Part shown: one piece after another, positions 20,002 through 30,145 of the stretch
How the letters are laid out: each line of letters opens with the position of its first letter
How positions within the stretch are numbered: the first letter of the stretch is position 1
Source of the DNA: Scenedesmus sp. ARA3
Lineage: Eukaryota; Chlorophyta; Chlorophyceae; Sphaeropleales; Scenedesmaceae
Assembly (NCBI GenBank): GCA_004335835.1
Contig: RWJK01001505.1
Span: forward strand, 17,900-81,899
Reading direction: 5' to 3'
Length of the DNA stretch: 64,000 nucleotides
Translations under genes and position numbers: made by a program
Notes under the pieces: model-generated
Databases searched by the model: none
Told to the model about the DNA's origin: nothing
The model's input: the letters and a program-made list of their open reading frames with translations, nothing else

Positions 20002-20017
20002 CAGAAGCAGTCAGCAT
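18135..20017 (-). CDS. LRR protein, F-box-like N-terminus, gap and frameshift
   Basis: The C-terminal frame (18135 to about 19330) encodes leucine-rich repeats of the L-x-x-L-x-L type (for example LPSLQHLSLEYCEVEHAAGT), at least ten units, ending in TAG at 18135-18137. The N-terminal part is in another frame (about 19320 upward) and contains WLFKHPGLVKSL, which matches WLSRHAGLVKSL in the LRR gene at 61115-63129. The two frames overlap near 19310-19340 and join only by a -1 shift; no GT-AG intron fits. A candidate ATG is at 20015-20017, followed by poly-Ala and then the unsequenced gap. Proteins like this often act as substrate adaptors,but that role is inference. The gene is either broken or carries an assembly error; it is intronless apart from the unknown gap. 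Confidence 0.75.
19821..19944. other. Assembly gap (124 N)
   Basis: A run of N is flanked on the right by (CAG)n at 19945-19996. The repeat probably caused the gap, so the true length is unknown. It lies inside the N-terminal part of the first LRR gene. Confidence 0.99.
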
Positions 20018-20390
20018 GTCACTCGGGCCAGGCTCATCCTGCAATCGGACAAAAAGTCTGTCACGCAGTAGTGGCTGCGTGCAACAGACCTCCTGCAAGT
20101 AGGCAAGGCCGGGGCAGCACACACAGCAACGACGTGCTGATGCTGTCGATGGGCCCTTCCTGCAAGAACTCCATTCCGAGCTCTGCACCCCAACGAGCAG
20201 AAGCACCGGCCTTCAGAAATCTGTGGAAAGCTCAGCCGATCGATTCCTTGCGTGATTCCGTGCCCTGTGTTCTGTACCGTGCTCTGCACCAACCTGTGAT
20301 CGACTGGAAAGCATTTAGCTCGCTCTCGTGTTATGCATGACCGTCGCAGTCGACGCTCTCCAAACTGTTTACAACACCTGAACTAGACCG

Positions 20391-20419
20391 GACACTGTCA
20401 CGGTGACGGTGACAGTGTC
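20391..20419. repeat. 11-bp inverted repeat, 7-base loop
   Basis: GACACTGTCAC at 20391-20401 and its exact reverse complement at 20409-20419, with GGTGACG between. It lies upstream of the first LRR gene and could be a protein-binding palindrome or a hairpin. Confidence 0.8.
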
Positions 20420-20857
20420 ACCGGCAGCGGTCCAGGACCAGCTGCTCTGGTTACACCGCGCGTTTCAATGCTTGTGAACCAAAACTCGAACGCCATCGTC
20501 TGGGTATAAATTGTAACTCACTGCTAACTAAGCTGATGTGTTGATAGATCGCAGCGACAGCATGCAGCACGACGACCTTGGACAAGTTGGCTGTGGTCAC
20601 CCCCTCTAGGCATGCGTTTGATGCATTTGGGTAAACCGCCTTTAAAAAGACCGTTTCTTACATTGGCTGCACGCATCCTTCGTGGTTTGTTGATTCTGAC
20701 AACCATGGCCTTCGACACCAAGTTGGTGATCACCAAGCAGCTGATAAGCTGCAGTGCACTGCGTAAAGGTTAGCCATGCTGCTGCAACAATAACATGCAC
20801 CATCCGCTGCGACTCGCAGCTTCCCTCGGAGGACCACCCCCTCGTCATGCAACATGC

Positions 20858-20925
20858 CTCCTCGTCCAGCTTGGCCTTGAGTGCGCCTCAGCAGCCACCA
20901 CCGCCTGGTGCCTGCCCAAATATTG
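20858..20925 (-). repeat. Fragment copy of DNA ligase terminal exon
   Basis: The plus-strand run CGCCTCAGCAGCCACCACCG and its flanks also occur at about 21057-21105, inside ligase exon 16. The copy is diverged and lies beyond the ligase stop codon, so it is non-coding. Confidence 0.75.
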
Positions 20926-21038
20926 GCTTGCAGGCCCGCAACTTGACGGCAAAGAGCTCATGCATGGTCATATGACCTAATCAGGTCCCGTGACAGGACC
21001 GCTAGCTAGCACTATAGTGCCGGCTGTACCGATTCAAA

Positions 21039-24000
21039 TCACGCCTCGTCATCATCGCCTGCCTTGGCCTTGGAGCGCGCCTCAGCAGCCACCACCGCCT
21101 GCTGCCTGTACATGTCTGCCACCTGGCCCGCTGTTGTGGCGTCCTCGGAGCTCTTGTCGTCACGCACACGCACCAGGCGCGGGAACCTGCAGCAATACAG
21201 GCAGCAGGATGCACATCAGGGGACAAGTTGTAGACATAGAGAGTTGTGATGGCCTCTGTGCTGAGCAGGTTCTCAGCTACCTGCTACTGGTGCCTGAACA
21301 TAGGGTGAAGAATGTCAAAGCTATGTTGCACTGCTGCGTACCCTGGGATACGCAGGTGGCAGCAGCAGTCAGGCGGCACCAAGTGGCTGCCAGGCACTTG
21401 ACTGTGAGCAGACGTCCTGCAGTGCAGCACATATCTGTGGCTGCTGATTCACGCTGTTTACACGGCGGTAGCAGACTCCCTCCAATGCCCATAGGCGCGC
21501 ACTATGCAGTAATGCTTCTGTGCTGCCAAGCACATCGCTTGAGTGTATGCATTGAGGCCTCACCGTATGGAGATGCCCTTGCCTGGCTCCACCAGGCCCA
21601 TAGCAGCCTGGTGCAGCGGCGAGATGGACAGGTCAGCTGCCTTCACCTCCCACACCTGCGTGGGCTCAAACCACACGTCAGGCGCCCCAGACTCGCCGTA
21701 CTGCAGCATAACAGCAGGATGGATGGAAAGGGTAGCCGGCGGCAGGGGCAGCAGCAGCGGCAGCAGGGTAAGTGGCAGCAGGGCTCCAAGCAGTAGCGGA
21801 GACGTGCCAGCAGAATGACCTTAGCAGGCGTGTACGGTAAACCAGAAGCAGCAGTTGTTCGGTCACTCTGTTGTGGTAGACCTTTTGCCGCAGCTGCACA
21901 GCCTGCAGTCACCGTGCAACTGCTTGCCGAGATCCTCAGGTTTGCACTGCTTCGGGCCTTATCCATGGGGTTCTAGAGGAGCAGATAGTGGGACTGACAG
22001 ACTGCGAGCACAGCCCAGCAGGCCACACCTTGTAGTAGCTGCGCGGCTTGGGAATGATGGCTGGCCGCAGGCTGTCTGCCAGCTGCACCAGCTGCTCCTC
22101 GCTGAAGCCTGTGCCCAGCTTGCTGATGGTCTGGTAGGCCTCGTTCTCGTCATCATACACGGCCAGCAGGTACGCGCCAAACACTCCTGCATGGGCGGCA
22201 GCAGAGGCACAGGTGAAGGCAGCAGCGCAAGCGGCGTGGACGGTACCAAACGTGGTGGGGCTCTAGTGTAGCTGAAGCAGCGCTGACAGCGCAGCGCATC
22301 ATGACCCGCGGCAAGGATGAAGCTGCGGAAGAAAAGTAGTGATACAACAGCAGCGCAAACATTATAACATGGCCAGCACGCTGCAGAAAGGGGTGAGTGG
22401 CGGGTGGATGGCTACCACGGAGTCCAGAAGAGTAACCAGGCAGCACCAGAGCCCCCGCCCTACTCACGGTGCAGGCCGAGTACTGCGAGCAGGCGCAGCA
22501 AGCAGGAACCCCTCAATCAAAGTCAACGGCAGCAAGCAAGCTCAACCATCGCGCGCACCTGCGCGCTTGCCGCGGCCGTAGAAGGCGCCGATGGGCACCA
22601 CGTCAAAGGTGTCTCCCACTCCCGCCAGGTAGTCCTTCTTGAGCTTGAGCCAGTGGCTGCTGCGCCTGCTGGGCTCGTAAGTGTCGCCCAGCGTCTTGAC
22701 GATGAGGCCTTCAGTGGAGGCATCCACGGCCTCGTTCAGGAAGGCCTGCGGGCCGCACAGAACAGCGGGGAAGCAGGTGATACACGGGTACATGTGAGGG
22801 TTGTGCAGGCGTGAGTGTTCGCCTGCTTGTTTCTGCTGCGTGTGCCAGACTTGGTACACACAGTACCAGCCATGCACCAGCTACGTATAGGCAGCACCCT
22901 GCCCACCGATTTGTGCCCAGTCCCTTTACTTGTTGAAGCTGTTGCCTGCGCATGCGGGCTGCTGGCCAATGAATCTGCCCCATGTGCACAAGCATACACA
23001 AACACGCTGTCACCACAGGCAGCACACCGCCTCCTGGCTGCCAAGCACATGCATTGCTGCCTCACTGGCACTTGTTTCGTGCCGAAACAGTGACAACGTC
23101 CTGCGCTCTATTCGCAAGTGCAAATCATGCAAACGCAGGCAGCAGCAGTCTCACTCCAGCTCCTCCACATCATTGGTGGTGACCTGCGCCAGCTGCCCAG
23201 GCACCTCCAACTACCCATTGCCCAGTCTCAAAATGTGCAAACCAACAAAGTTCAGTCCTCTCACCTCCAGCTCCTCCACGTCATTTGAGATCTTGGTGGT
23301 GGTTGGCTGCCAACAGAACTCGAAGCTACCTGACTCCTACCAAAGCAACAAGGAGATCCCAATCCAGCAAGTGCACAAGTGCAAAACGATCCTCACCTCC
23401 AGCTCCTCCACGTCATTGGAGATCTTGGTGGTGGCCTGCGCCAGCTGCCCAGGCACCTCCACCAGCGAGTCATGCAGCAGCTGCCGCCGCTTGGTCAGCG
23501 GCTCGTGCAGCAGGCTGGCGCCGTTGTGGTACAGGCAGTCAAAGGCGTACACGCAGACCTGCACCTTCACGTCAGCCAGCGCCACCTCCTTGCGGGCACG
23601 CGTGGACAGCACCTGGCGGGGCAGACACATAGGACACACATGTAAGGTTGTTCCACAGTATAGGCACAGGGTCAGGTGTACACCATAATGGATGGTTTTC
23701 AACGCAACTAGCAGGGCGCAGCAGCACGGCTTACCAGCCAGCCGGACGACTGGCTGCGTGCAGGTACATAATCCACATATGCGCTGTCAAGCCCATGGGC
23801 TCATGCCCTCGGCTATTTCACACCAAAGCAATCTATTGTTTCAATATTGACCACCACACCTGGAAGGGCAGGATCTTGGCCTTCTCGGGGTCCCAGGCCA
23901 CAGCCTCGCCGTCAATGACGATGCTGTCGGTGCCCGGGGCCAGCCAGCTGGGCAGGCGCGCCAGGACGTCGGGGTAGCGCGGCGTCATGTCTTCTGCATT

Positions 24001-26002
24001 GCGGCTGTAGATGTGCACCGTCTTGCCGCCATCCAGCACGTGGATCTGCAGGGAAGACAGACAGGCGCACACAGACATGCTTGTGAAAATGGTTCGTGTG
24101 TTCAGTCAACATGCATCTGCTGGCACTGGCACATGTGAGACGGGTGCACTGGTCAACTGTGTTACAATGTTATCGACAACTATCACCCTCCCTCCTGCTC
24201 TCCATCGCACTCACCTGCACGCGCTCGCCGTCGTACTTGTACTCGCAAGTAAACTCGCAGTCCGTGAATTTGTCCAGCACCGCGCCCACCCCTGTGGTGG
24301 GCTTGGCCAGCATCGGCTTCACTTCCCATCCTAAACCATACCACACAAAGCAACCCACCTGCACGCGCTCTCCCTCTCGCCGTCTTAGCTGTACATGCAG
24401 GTGAACTGAGAGCGTCCAGCTGTTCAGGTCCAAACGCGCTGTCCGTCCTACACAATACAATACCAGGAAAGCGGCCCACCTGCACGCGCTCGCCGTCGTA
24501 CTTGTACTCGCAGGTGAACTCGCAGTCGGTGAACTTGTCCAGCACCTCGCCCACCCCGGTGGTGGGCTTGGCCAGCATCGGCTTCACCGGCACGCCAGGC
24601 ATGAAGTGCACGTGAGCCGCCAGCTCAGACAGCGGGTGGTCCAGCAGCGCAGGGATGAGCTGCACATAGAACAAGGCAAGATGTGTGCGCGTGTGAGTCA
24701 GTGGATGCAAATTTCCTTGGTGCAGTGTAGTAACAGCAACAGGGGACGGGCGCCAGCTCAGACAGCGGGTGGTCCAGTAGCGCAGGGATGAGCTGCACAA
24801 AGCAGTAACAGAAGATACGTGCATGTGATTGAGGGAAGTGCAGACACGGCACTGATGGGTGTTGGACGCGCAAGTAGCATGCGGCAGCACAGGGGCCAAC
24901 TGCATTTGCAGGTGCAACTGCGCACGTACGCATGCAGCTGTACGATGCTTTGCAACATGCAGCGCCAGCAGCAAGCGTGAGCTCCAGTGCATATGGTAGC
25001 AGTCGCAGCATCTGCGGGCCAATGCAAACCATCAACAGCCAGCAGCGTTTGTTGCAACGGCAAAGCCAGCCAGCAGCGCACCATGTCGTATGAGGGGCAC
25101 TCGCTGTATGCTGCCTTGACGGCCTGTGATGCCTGCTCCAGCCTGTCTGCCAGCTTGCCATCCCTGACCAGCAGCGGCACAGCGCGGTACAGCACAGCAC
25201 AACAGCCAGCATGCAGCTTGTGAGCAGCAGTTTGTATGGACTCGTGGGACTTACGCAGCAGCACATAGTCAAGGAGCGACAGGGGTGCTTTCTGCGCATT
25301 CCACACGCTGCCAAGTCAACCTGCAACTACAGGCTGATGAAGGTCCCTCCCATCGTCTTTAGCTGCTTTTGTGCTGGGACTGTATGCCGGCAACTTTGAG
25401 AAACACCTGCTGCTAGGTCAACAAGCGTGTTGTCAGGATCACAAGCAAGCAACACCTCCCATAGCTTTTGCTTGCTGCACTACTGTCTGCCCTTGCTCAC
25501 TTGTCCTTGGCACCTTCTTTGTGCAGCAGCACAGCATGCGCGATGGCCACCAGCACCGACTGCTCCGCCAGCCCAATGCGCAGCTTGGCCTGCGCAGCAG
25601 GGCCAAAGGAGCACCACACCGTTGCAGGTACCAGCAAAAAGCAGGTGGGAGAGGCACAGCTGGCCAGCAAGCGCGGCTCGCTGGGCGTGTGTGGGTGCCA
25701 CCTGCTCCTGCTTTGCTACTGTTGTAGTTCGCTGCCAGCGCTCTCCCCTCTCAACACGCTGCAAAAAACCAGGCAACGCTAGCCTACAGCATAGAACATA
25801 ATGCACGCAAGTTCCCCTGATCATGTAGTGCTAGGCCAGCAGCGCCACGTGTCCCAGGCACCTGCAGGCTGCGCATGATGTACCCCGGCTCGCAGCCCTT
25901 GCTGGCCACCAGCAGCTTGCTGATCAGCCCCTTCTTGCGCTCCTGGCTGGACTGCCCAGACTCCCTGCAGGCAGCAGCAGGGCAAGGCAAGCGGTCAAAA
26001 CA

Positions 26003-26039
<37 letters not shown>

Positions 26040-27066
26040 GCTGTCAGCGCCAGCAGCACGCTGCGGCTTACTAAGCTAGCCACATAGCAAATCCAGTGTG
26101 CAGAGCAGCACGGGACCTACAACATCTGCAGAAGTTTCACACCACAGTCACATATAGTAGCATGTGAGCAGCTCAGCTGCGGCTGCGGCAAGCAACACGC
26201 AGCAGCCGAATCACAACCCGCCTCACTTGGCGATCTCCCGGAACGTCTTGAGCACAGCGGCGATGGTCAGCGGCGCGGGCGTGAACAGCGTGCGCTGGGC
26301 ACTCCTGCAGCTGGCCGCCACGGAGCCAAGGTCCCCACTGGTCTCATAGTCAGACTTGATGCTGGACTCCTTGCGGCCAGTGGCAGACGCCAGCGCCTGC
26401 AGGCAGTGGCAGCAAAAGACACCACAAAGAGGCAGCAGTGTTGGTGAATGCCGAGTGAGCTTGCAGCAGGGGCCAGGTCGCCGCTGGTTTCCTAGTCAGA
26501 CTTGATGGTCAGACTTGATGGAGGACTCCTTGCGGCCTGTGGCAGACGCCAGCGCCTGCAGTTGGCAGCGGAAGGCAGCACACAGAGGCAGCAGTGTTGG
26601 TGAATGCCGCGTGAGCTTGCAGCAGGGGCCAGGTCACCGCTGGTCTCATAGTCAGACGTGATGCTGGACTCCTTGCGCCCAGTGGCAGAGACCAGCGCCT
26701 GCAGGCGGTGGTGGGCAACACAGCAACATGGGACGATACACGACGCGCAGCGGATCTGGTGAAACACACACGTGTTTCTTAACCCTGCAAGTAGGTAGGC
26801 ACACGTTCTGTAGTGCACATGTGTGCGTCACCACAGCCTCAGGCTGAAATCGCTGTACATGCTGTACATCAGCCACAGAAAGGCGCACACTACCGTGCTC
26901 AAGCGTCACTGCCACCACCTGAGCAGCAACACAAACTACAGCCATGACAGCAGCGCCCCACCTCGATCAGGATGGCGTCTCCCACCCCAAGGTCAATGCC
27001 AGTAGCTACAGGTCAAACAGCTTCAGCAGCTACAATGAAGCAGCATGCACAGCAGTGACCGCAGTG

Positions 27067-27100
<34 letters not shown>

Positions 27101-29533
27101 CAGCAGGAGGAGGAGCCCCACCTTGATCAGGATGGCGTCCCCCACCCCAAGCTCGATGCCTGCGTGCGCGGGCGCCACCCTGTTGGTGCACAGGTAGACC
27201 GCCGGCAGCAGGTCGCCTGGTGTGCCTGCCAGGATGGCGCGGAAGGCGCTGGTGAGGGCGGAGATGATCTCCAGGCGCTTGCTGGTGGTGGCGATGGTCT
27301 GTGGATTGATGTGAGGTTTATTGATCGTAGCGGGGGCAGTGTGCAGGGAGGCAAGGGACATGAGGCACAGAGCAGCGCGTGAAACTGGTGCAGATCATGT
27401 CCCAGACGAGTCTGAGACGCTGTGCTTGAATTTGCATGAGGTGCTAGATGTGCGCAACAGTACCACGCGTCACAGGTCCGTGCTGTGCTCACAGCTGGGG
27501 CTGCTGGCACACAAAGCATCCTGGGGCTGCCTGGCTGCAACCCACCTCAAAAGTCTCTGCAAGGAAGGCATACGGCACTGGCGCTCCCTCCTTCCAGGTG
27601 ACCAGCTTCTTCACGTCCACTGTGACAGCCAGCTTGGCAGCAGCCAGCGCGCCTGTGCCAACACCCTCCACAGCACTGCTGCCTGCAGCAGCTTTCTTGC
27701 TAGTCTTCTTCTTGCCCGCAGGCGCCTGCTTGAAAGCAGCCTTGAACTTGGCCTGCTCATCTGCTTCATCCTCATCTGCTGCCTCTGCATCTTCGTCTGA
27801 TGCGTTTTCTGCTTCCAAGTCCTCCATCTCCTCATCTGCACTGTCACTGGCATCATCACCAGCAGCAGCAGCGGCAGGATCGCTGTCGCCAGCAGCAGCA
27901 GCGGCAGCAGCAGCTTCAGCCTTTACGGCAGCAGCATCTGCACCATCAGCTTGCTGCTCATCCAGCTGTTGCTGCTGCTCCTCTTTGTCCTGCAGCAGCG
28001 TGTCGGCTGCTGCTGCAGCTGCTATACTCTTCTGCTGCCTTTTCGTCGATTTGCCTTCTGGTGTAGCCTGCTGCGGTTTCTGCTTCGCAGGTGATGCTGC
28101 TGCTGCTGCTGCCGCCCTGCCCTTGGCCGCTGCCGTGCTGCCCTTGCCCTTGGCGCTCCCTGCAAACATCTGCTTGAAGGCGCTGCTGGCTTCCTTGTTG
28201 CTGACCTTCAGCAGCAGCAACAGCAGCAGCAGCACCGAAGGCAGTGGCATCAGCAGCCTTTGAGGCAACACAGCCGGCGGGAGTGAAGGACTGGCACAAG
28301 ATGCTCGGCGCATGTGTACTTGGCCAGCTGCTGCAGACAAGCAGCAGAGCACAGCAGGCGCCCACTGCTTTCCTTTGCATCGTGTTGTGTGAGGGGTTGC
28401 ACACACCTGTTCATGCCCAATCAATGCAAGCACAGCAAGCCTTGCGACGCCTCTACCCTGCTACACCTGCCGCATGTTGGCAACCCACCTTCGCTTCTCC
28501 CTGCGAGCCGTCTGCTCCCTTGGCAGCTGCTGCTTGGGAGCCACCTGCATCTGCAGGTGCTGCTGCTGCTGCCGCGCCGGCCTTGCCTGCTGCTGCAGGT
28601 TTTGGCTCTGCTGCTGCTGGTGATGCTGCTGGCTTGGCCTCTGCTGCTGCTGGTGCATCTGCCAGCTCCTCATCCTCTACATCCTCAAGATCCTGCAGAC
28701 ATATCACAGCAAAAGCAAGGGTGGTTGCAGTTGGGTAAAATAAGGGACACTGGGGTGGGATGATGTTTGGCTAGGCACAGTTTATGTGGACAGCTGCTGA
28801 GGCGTCGCATCGGCTGAAGTGGAAGGGCAGGTCAGCATGCTTAGAGACGTTCAGAGTGTGCAACACCATGCTTGAGAGGTTAACCTGGTTAATGGTGTGT
28901 TGCATGGCAGGTCAACCGCTGCTGGGTGCTGCGGCTGGTCCTGTCTCAGCTGCTGCATTGTGGCTGCACATGCAAGCAAAGCAGCTACATGCAATCTTGC
29001 GGCATGGCACACACCCTACACCACAACAACACGCAACACTGCTGTCTATGCTGGCATGCAATGCTGCTGCCTATCTCTGTAGCAGTGTTTGCTGCAGCCA
29101 TGCACGCAGCATCAGGCATGCTGGCAAGCTGCTGGGCTTCCTGCTGGCAGCACCACACACCTGCTGCTCTGCTGGCGCATCCTTTGCCTGCTCAGCATCG
29201 CAGGCACGCCTGAGCCGCTTCAGCCTCTTGTTGCCCTCCCCATCACCCTGCATGTTGTTCAGCTTGTCAGATGCATGTGCTTGTGCTGGGGTGCATGAGC
29301 ATCAATGCTTTGTGGCTCAGCCATGACATGGCTGTGTTGGCTGGAGGCACCGCGGGCGCGCATTGTAACAGCAGCGGGCAAGGCTGCAGACTCACAGGTC
29401 TCTTGGTTGGTGACTGCTCGCTTTTCTGCTTGGAGGCTGCCTTCTCCTGCTTTGCTGGCTTAGCCACAGCTGCTGCTGCAGCAGTGGAGCTTGGCGCTTT
29501 GCCAAAGAAGCTGGAGATGTCCCTCTGCTTCAT
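21039..29533 (-). CDS. LIG1: ATP-dependent DNA ligase I
   Basis: This enzyme seals nicks between Okazaki fragments and in repair, through a lysyl-AMP intermediate. Exons on minus: 29396-29533, 29161-29247, 28489-28692, 27546-28205, 27122-27298, 26227-26396, 25862-25964, 25501-25589, 25082-25163, 24480-24659, 23860-24045, 23397-23612, 22559-22745, 22029-22186, 21564-21700, 21039-21186. All phases agree; 973 aa, TGA stop. The ATG at 29531-29533 starts [10 protein letters not shown], a PCNA-binding PIP box (QxxIxxFF). A low-complexity Ala/Glu/Lys region follows (about residues 50-270). Next come the DNA-binding domain ([17 protein letters not shown] onward), adenylation motif I EYKYDGER (catalytic Lys about 623), motif [27 protein letters not shown] with WLKLKKDYL, and an OB-fold ending [11 protein letters not shown]. 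It is divergent from the BTB-Kelch gene. Introns carry many partial exon copies. Confidence 0.96.
23155..23310 (-). repeat. Two copies of ligase exon 12 3' edge
   Basis: The last codons of exon 12 ([12 protein letters not shown]) and its donor recur at 23275-23310 (followed by GTGAGA) and, with one codon block lost, at about 23155-23209 (also followed by GTGAGA). Both are downstream of the real exon end at 23397, inside intron 12. Confidence 0.85.
24215..24322 (-). repeat. 108-bp copy of ligase catalytic exon 3' half
   Basis: This stretch matches 24480-24587 of exon 10, from [10 protein letters not shown] through KYDGERVQ, including the adenylated Lys codon (24236-24238). It ends in a strong GTGAGT donor. 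I count six differences in 108 bases, five of them synonymous. A further decayed copy of the last codons lies at about 24363-24415. The frame is open through both, but no acceptor of matching phase is evident, so it is annotated as intronic. Confidence 0.85.
24751..24792 (-). repeat. 42-bp copy of ligase catalytic exon 5' edge
   Basis: It reads [14 protein letters not shown] behind its own TTTGTGCAG acceptor and differs from the true exon 10 start (24618-24659) by one synonymous base. It lies upstream of exon 10 in intron 9 and has no usable donor soon after. Confidence 0.85.
26007..26038. repeat. (CAG)n tract, ligase intron 6
   Basis: About 10 CAG units, CTG in the transcript, about 40-70 bases upstream of the exon 7 acceptor. 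Confidence 0.9.
26470..26698 (-). repeat. Two copies of ligase exon 6 5' edge
   Basis: Partial copies start at 26555 and 26698; the real exon starts at 26396. Each keeps a CTGCAG acceptor and codons for [12 protein letters not shown]. The middle copy has a 12-base internal repeat and a stop. The far copy stays open through SDYETSGDL. Both share a diverged tail absent from the true exon. Spacing is 159 and 143 bp. Confidence 0.88.
26962..27000 (-). repeat. Copy of ligase exon 5 3' edge
   Basis: It reads [13 protein letters not shown] followed by a GTGGGG donor; the true end of exon 5 (27122) reads [13 protein letters not shown] with the same donor. It lies downstream in intron 5. Confidence 0.85.
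27068..27098. repeat. (CAG)n tract, ligase intron 5
   Basis: About 10 CAG units, beginning some 25 bases inside the intron after the exon 5 donor (27121) in transcript orientation. Confidence 0.9.
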
Positions 29534-30055
29534 GGCTGGCGATCAGCCTATGCTCATCACCAGGAACCCCTAGATATGCAAAATGCTTGTTCCTTGATAG
29601 TTCAGCAGTGGCCAAGGCGCACGAACAACGTCCGGTAGTCCAAAAGGTTGGTGTTGAGGTACTGAATTCGGACTTTATCTCGCGATACGAAAGTTTGATT
29701 ACAAAGTGCAAGAGCTTCACAAGTGGGATCAAGCTCTCCCCGAGCTCTTCAGCGGTGACGTTTGAAACAAGACGAAAAACAACAATGACAACTGCTTCAG
29801 CAGTAGAAACAGTTATCCTGATTCCTTGCCTGATTAGTAACATTAACTTTCGTTTTCCGATGGTTGTGCTATTGAATTGCACAGTGGAGAACTCGTCGTC
29901 CAAGCTTGCTTGAAAGCGTCCTACAGCTAGCTTGTGCGCCAACGCTGCCTTGCCTACAGGTTGCAATATCTGTCGTGAGCCCGGTATCTTACAGTTACTG
30001 TTGACATCTGCGTTGTACTACGCGCACCACATGGGCGTTCATGACTGATCATGTG

Positions 30056-30092
<37 letters not shown>

Positions 30093-30145
30093 CACCGTAA
30101 CCTGGCAGCGCCTGCAGCCAGGCTCGGAACATCAAGCTGTTAGCT
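29534..30145. promoter_or_regulatory. Divergent promoter region, ligase and BTB-Kelch
   Basis: 612 bp lie between the ligase ATG (-) and the BTB-Kelch ATG (+). The part from 29640 to 29900 is clearly AT-richer than the flanks. It is open in one frame on each strand, but neither product resembles a family I know. A (CAG)10 tract at 30061-30089 lies in the probable 5' UTR of the BTB-Kelch gene, and TGACGTC at about 30054-30060 could bind a bZIP factor. Confidence 0.5.

Larger units (their letters stand above)
20018..21038. other. Intergenic: LRR promoter side and ligase 3' flank
   Basis: No gene is seen. It contains a perfect hairpin at 20391-20419, a fragment of the ligase terminal exon at about 20858-20925, and plus-strand TTACA at 20658-20662 (TGTAA for the minus-strand ligase mRNA). 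Confidence 0.5.

Noticed and set aside
19732..20340. Gln-rich open frame on plus spanning the assembly gap
   Set aside because: Its continuity depends on N bases and on a CAG tract; the minus strand has the LRR-family homology.
20990..21796. 268-codon open frame on plus
   Set aside because: It runs antisense through ligase exons 15-16 and their intron; the minus-strand frame carries the conserved ligase C-terminus.
27448..28263. 271-codon open frame on plus, Ser/Ala/Cys-rich
   Set aside because: It is the antisense shadow of ligase exon 4, whose Ala/Glu/Lys-rich linker leaves the complement open.
29460..29966. 168-codon minus-strand open frame as a separate gene
   Set aside because: It overlaps ligase exon 1 in another frame, has no ATG near its start and no recognisable family.
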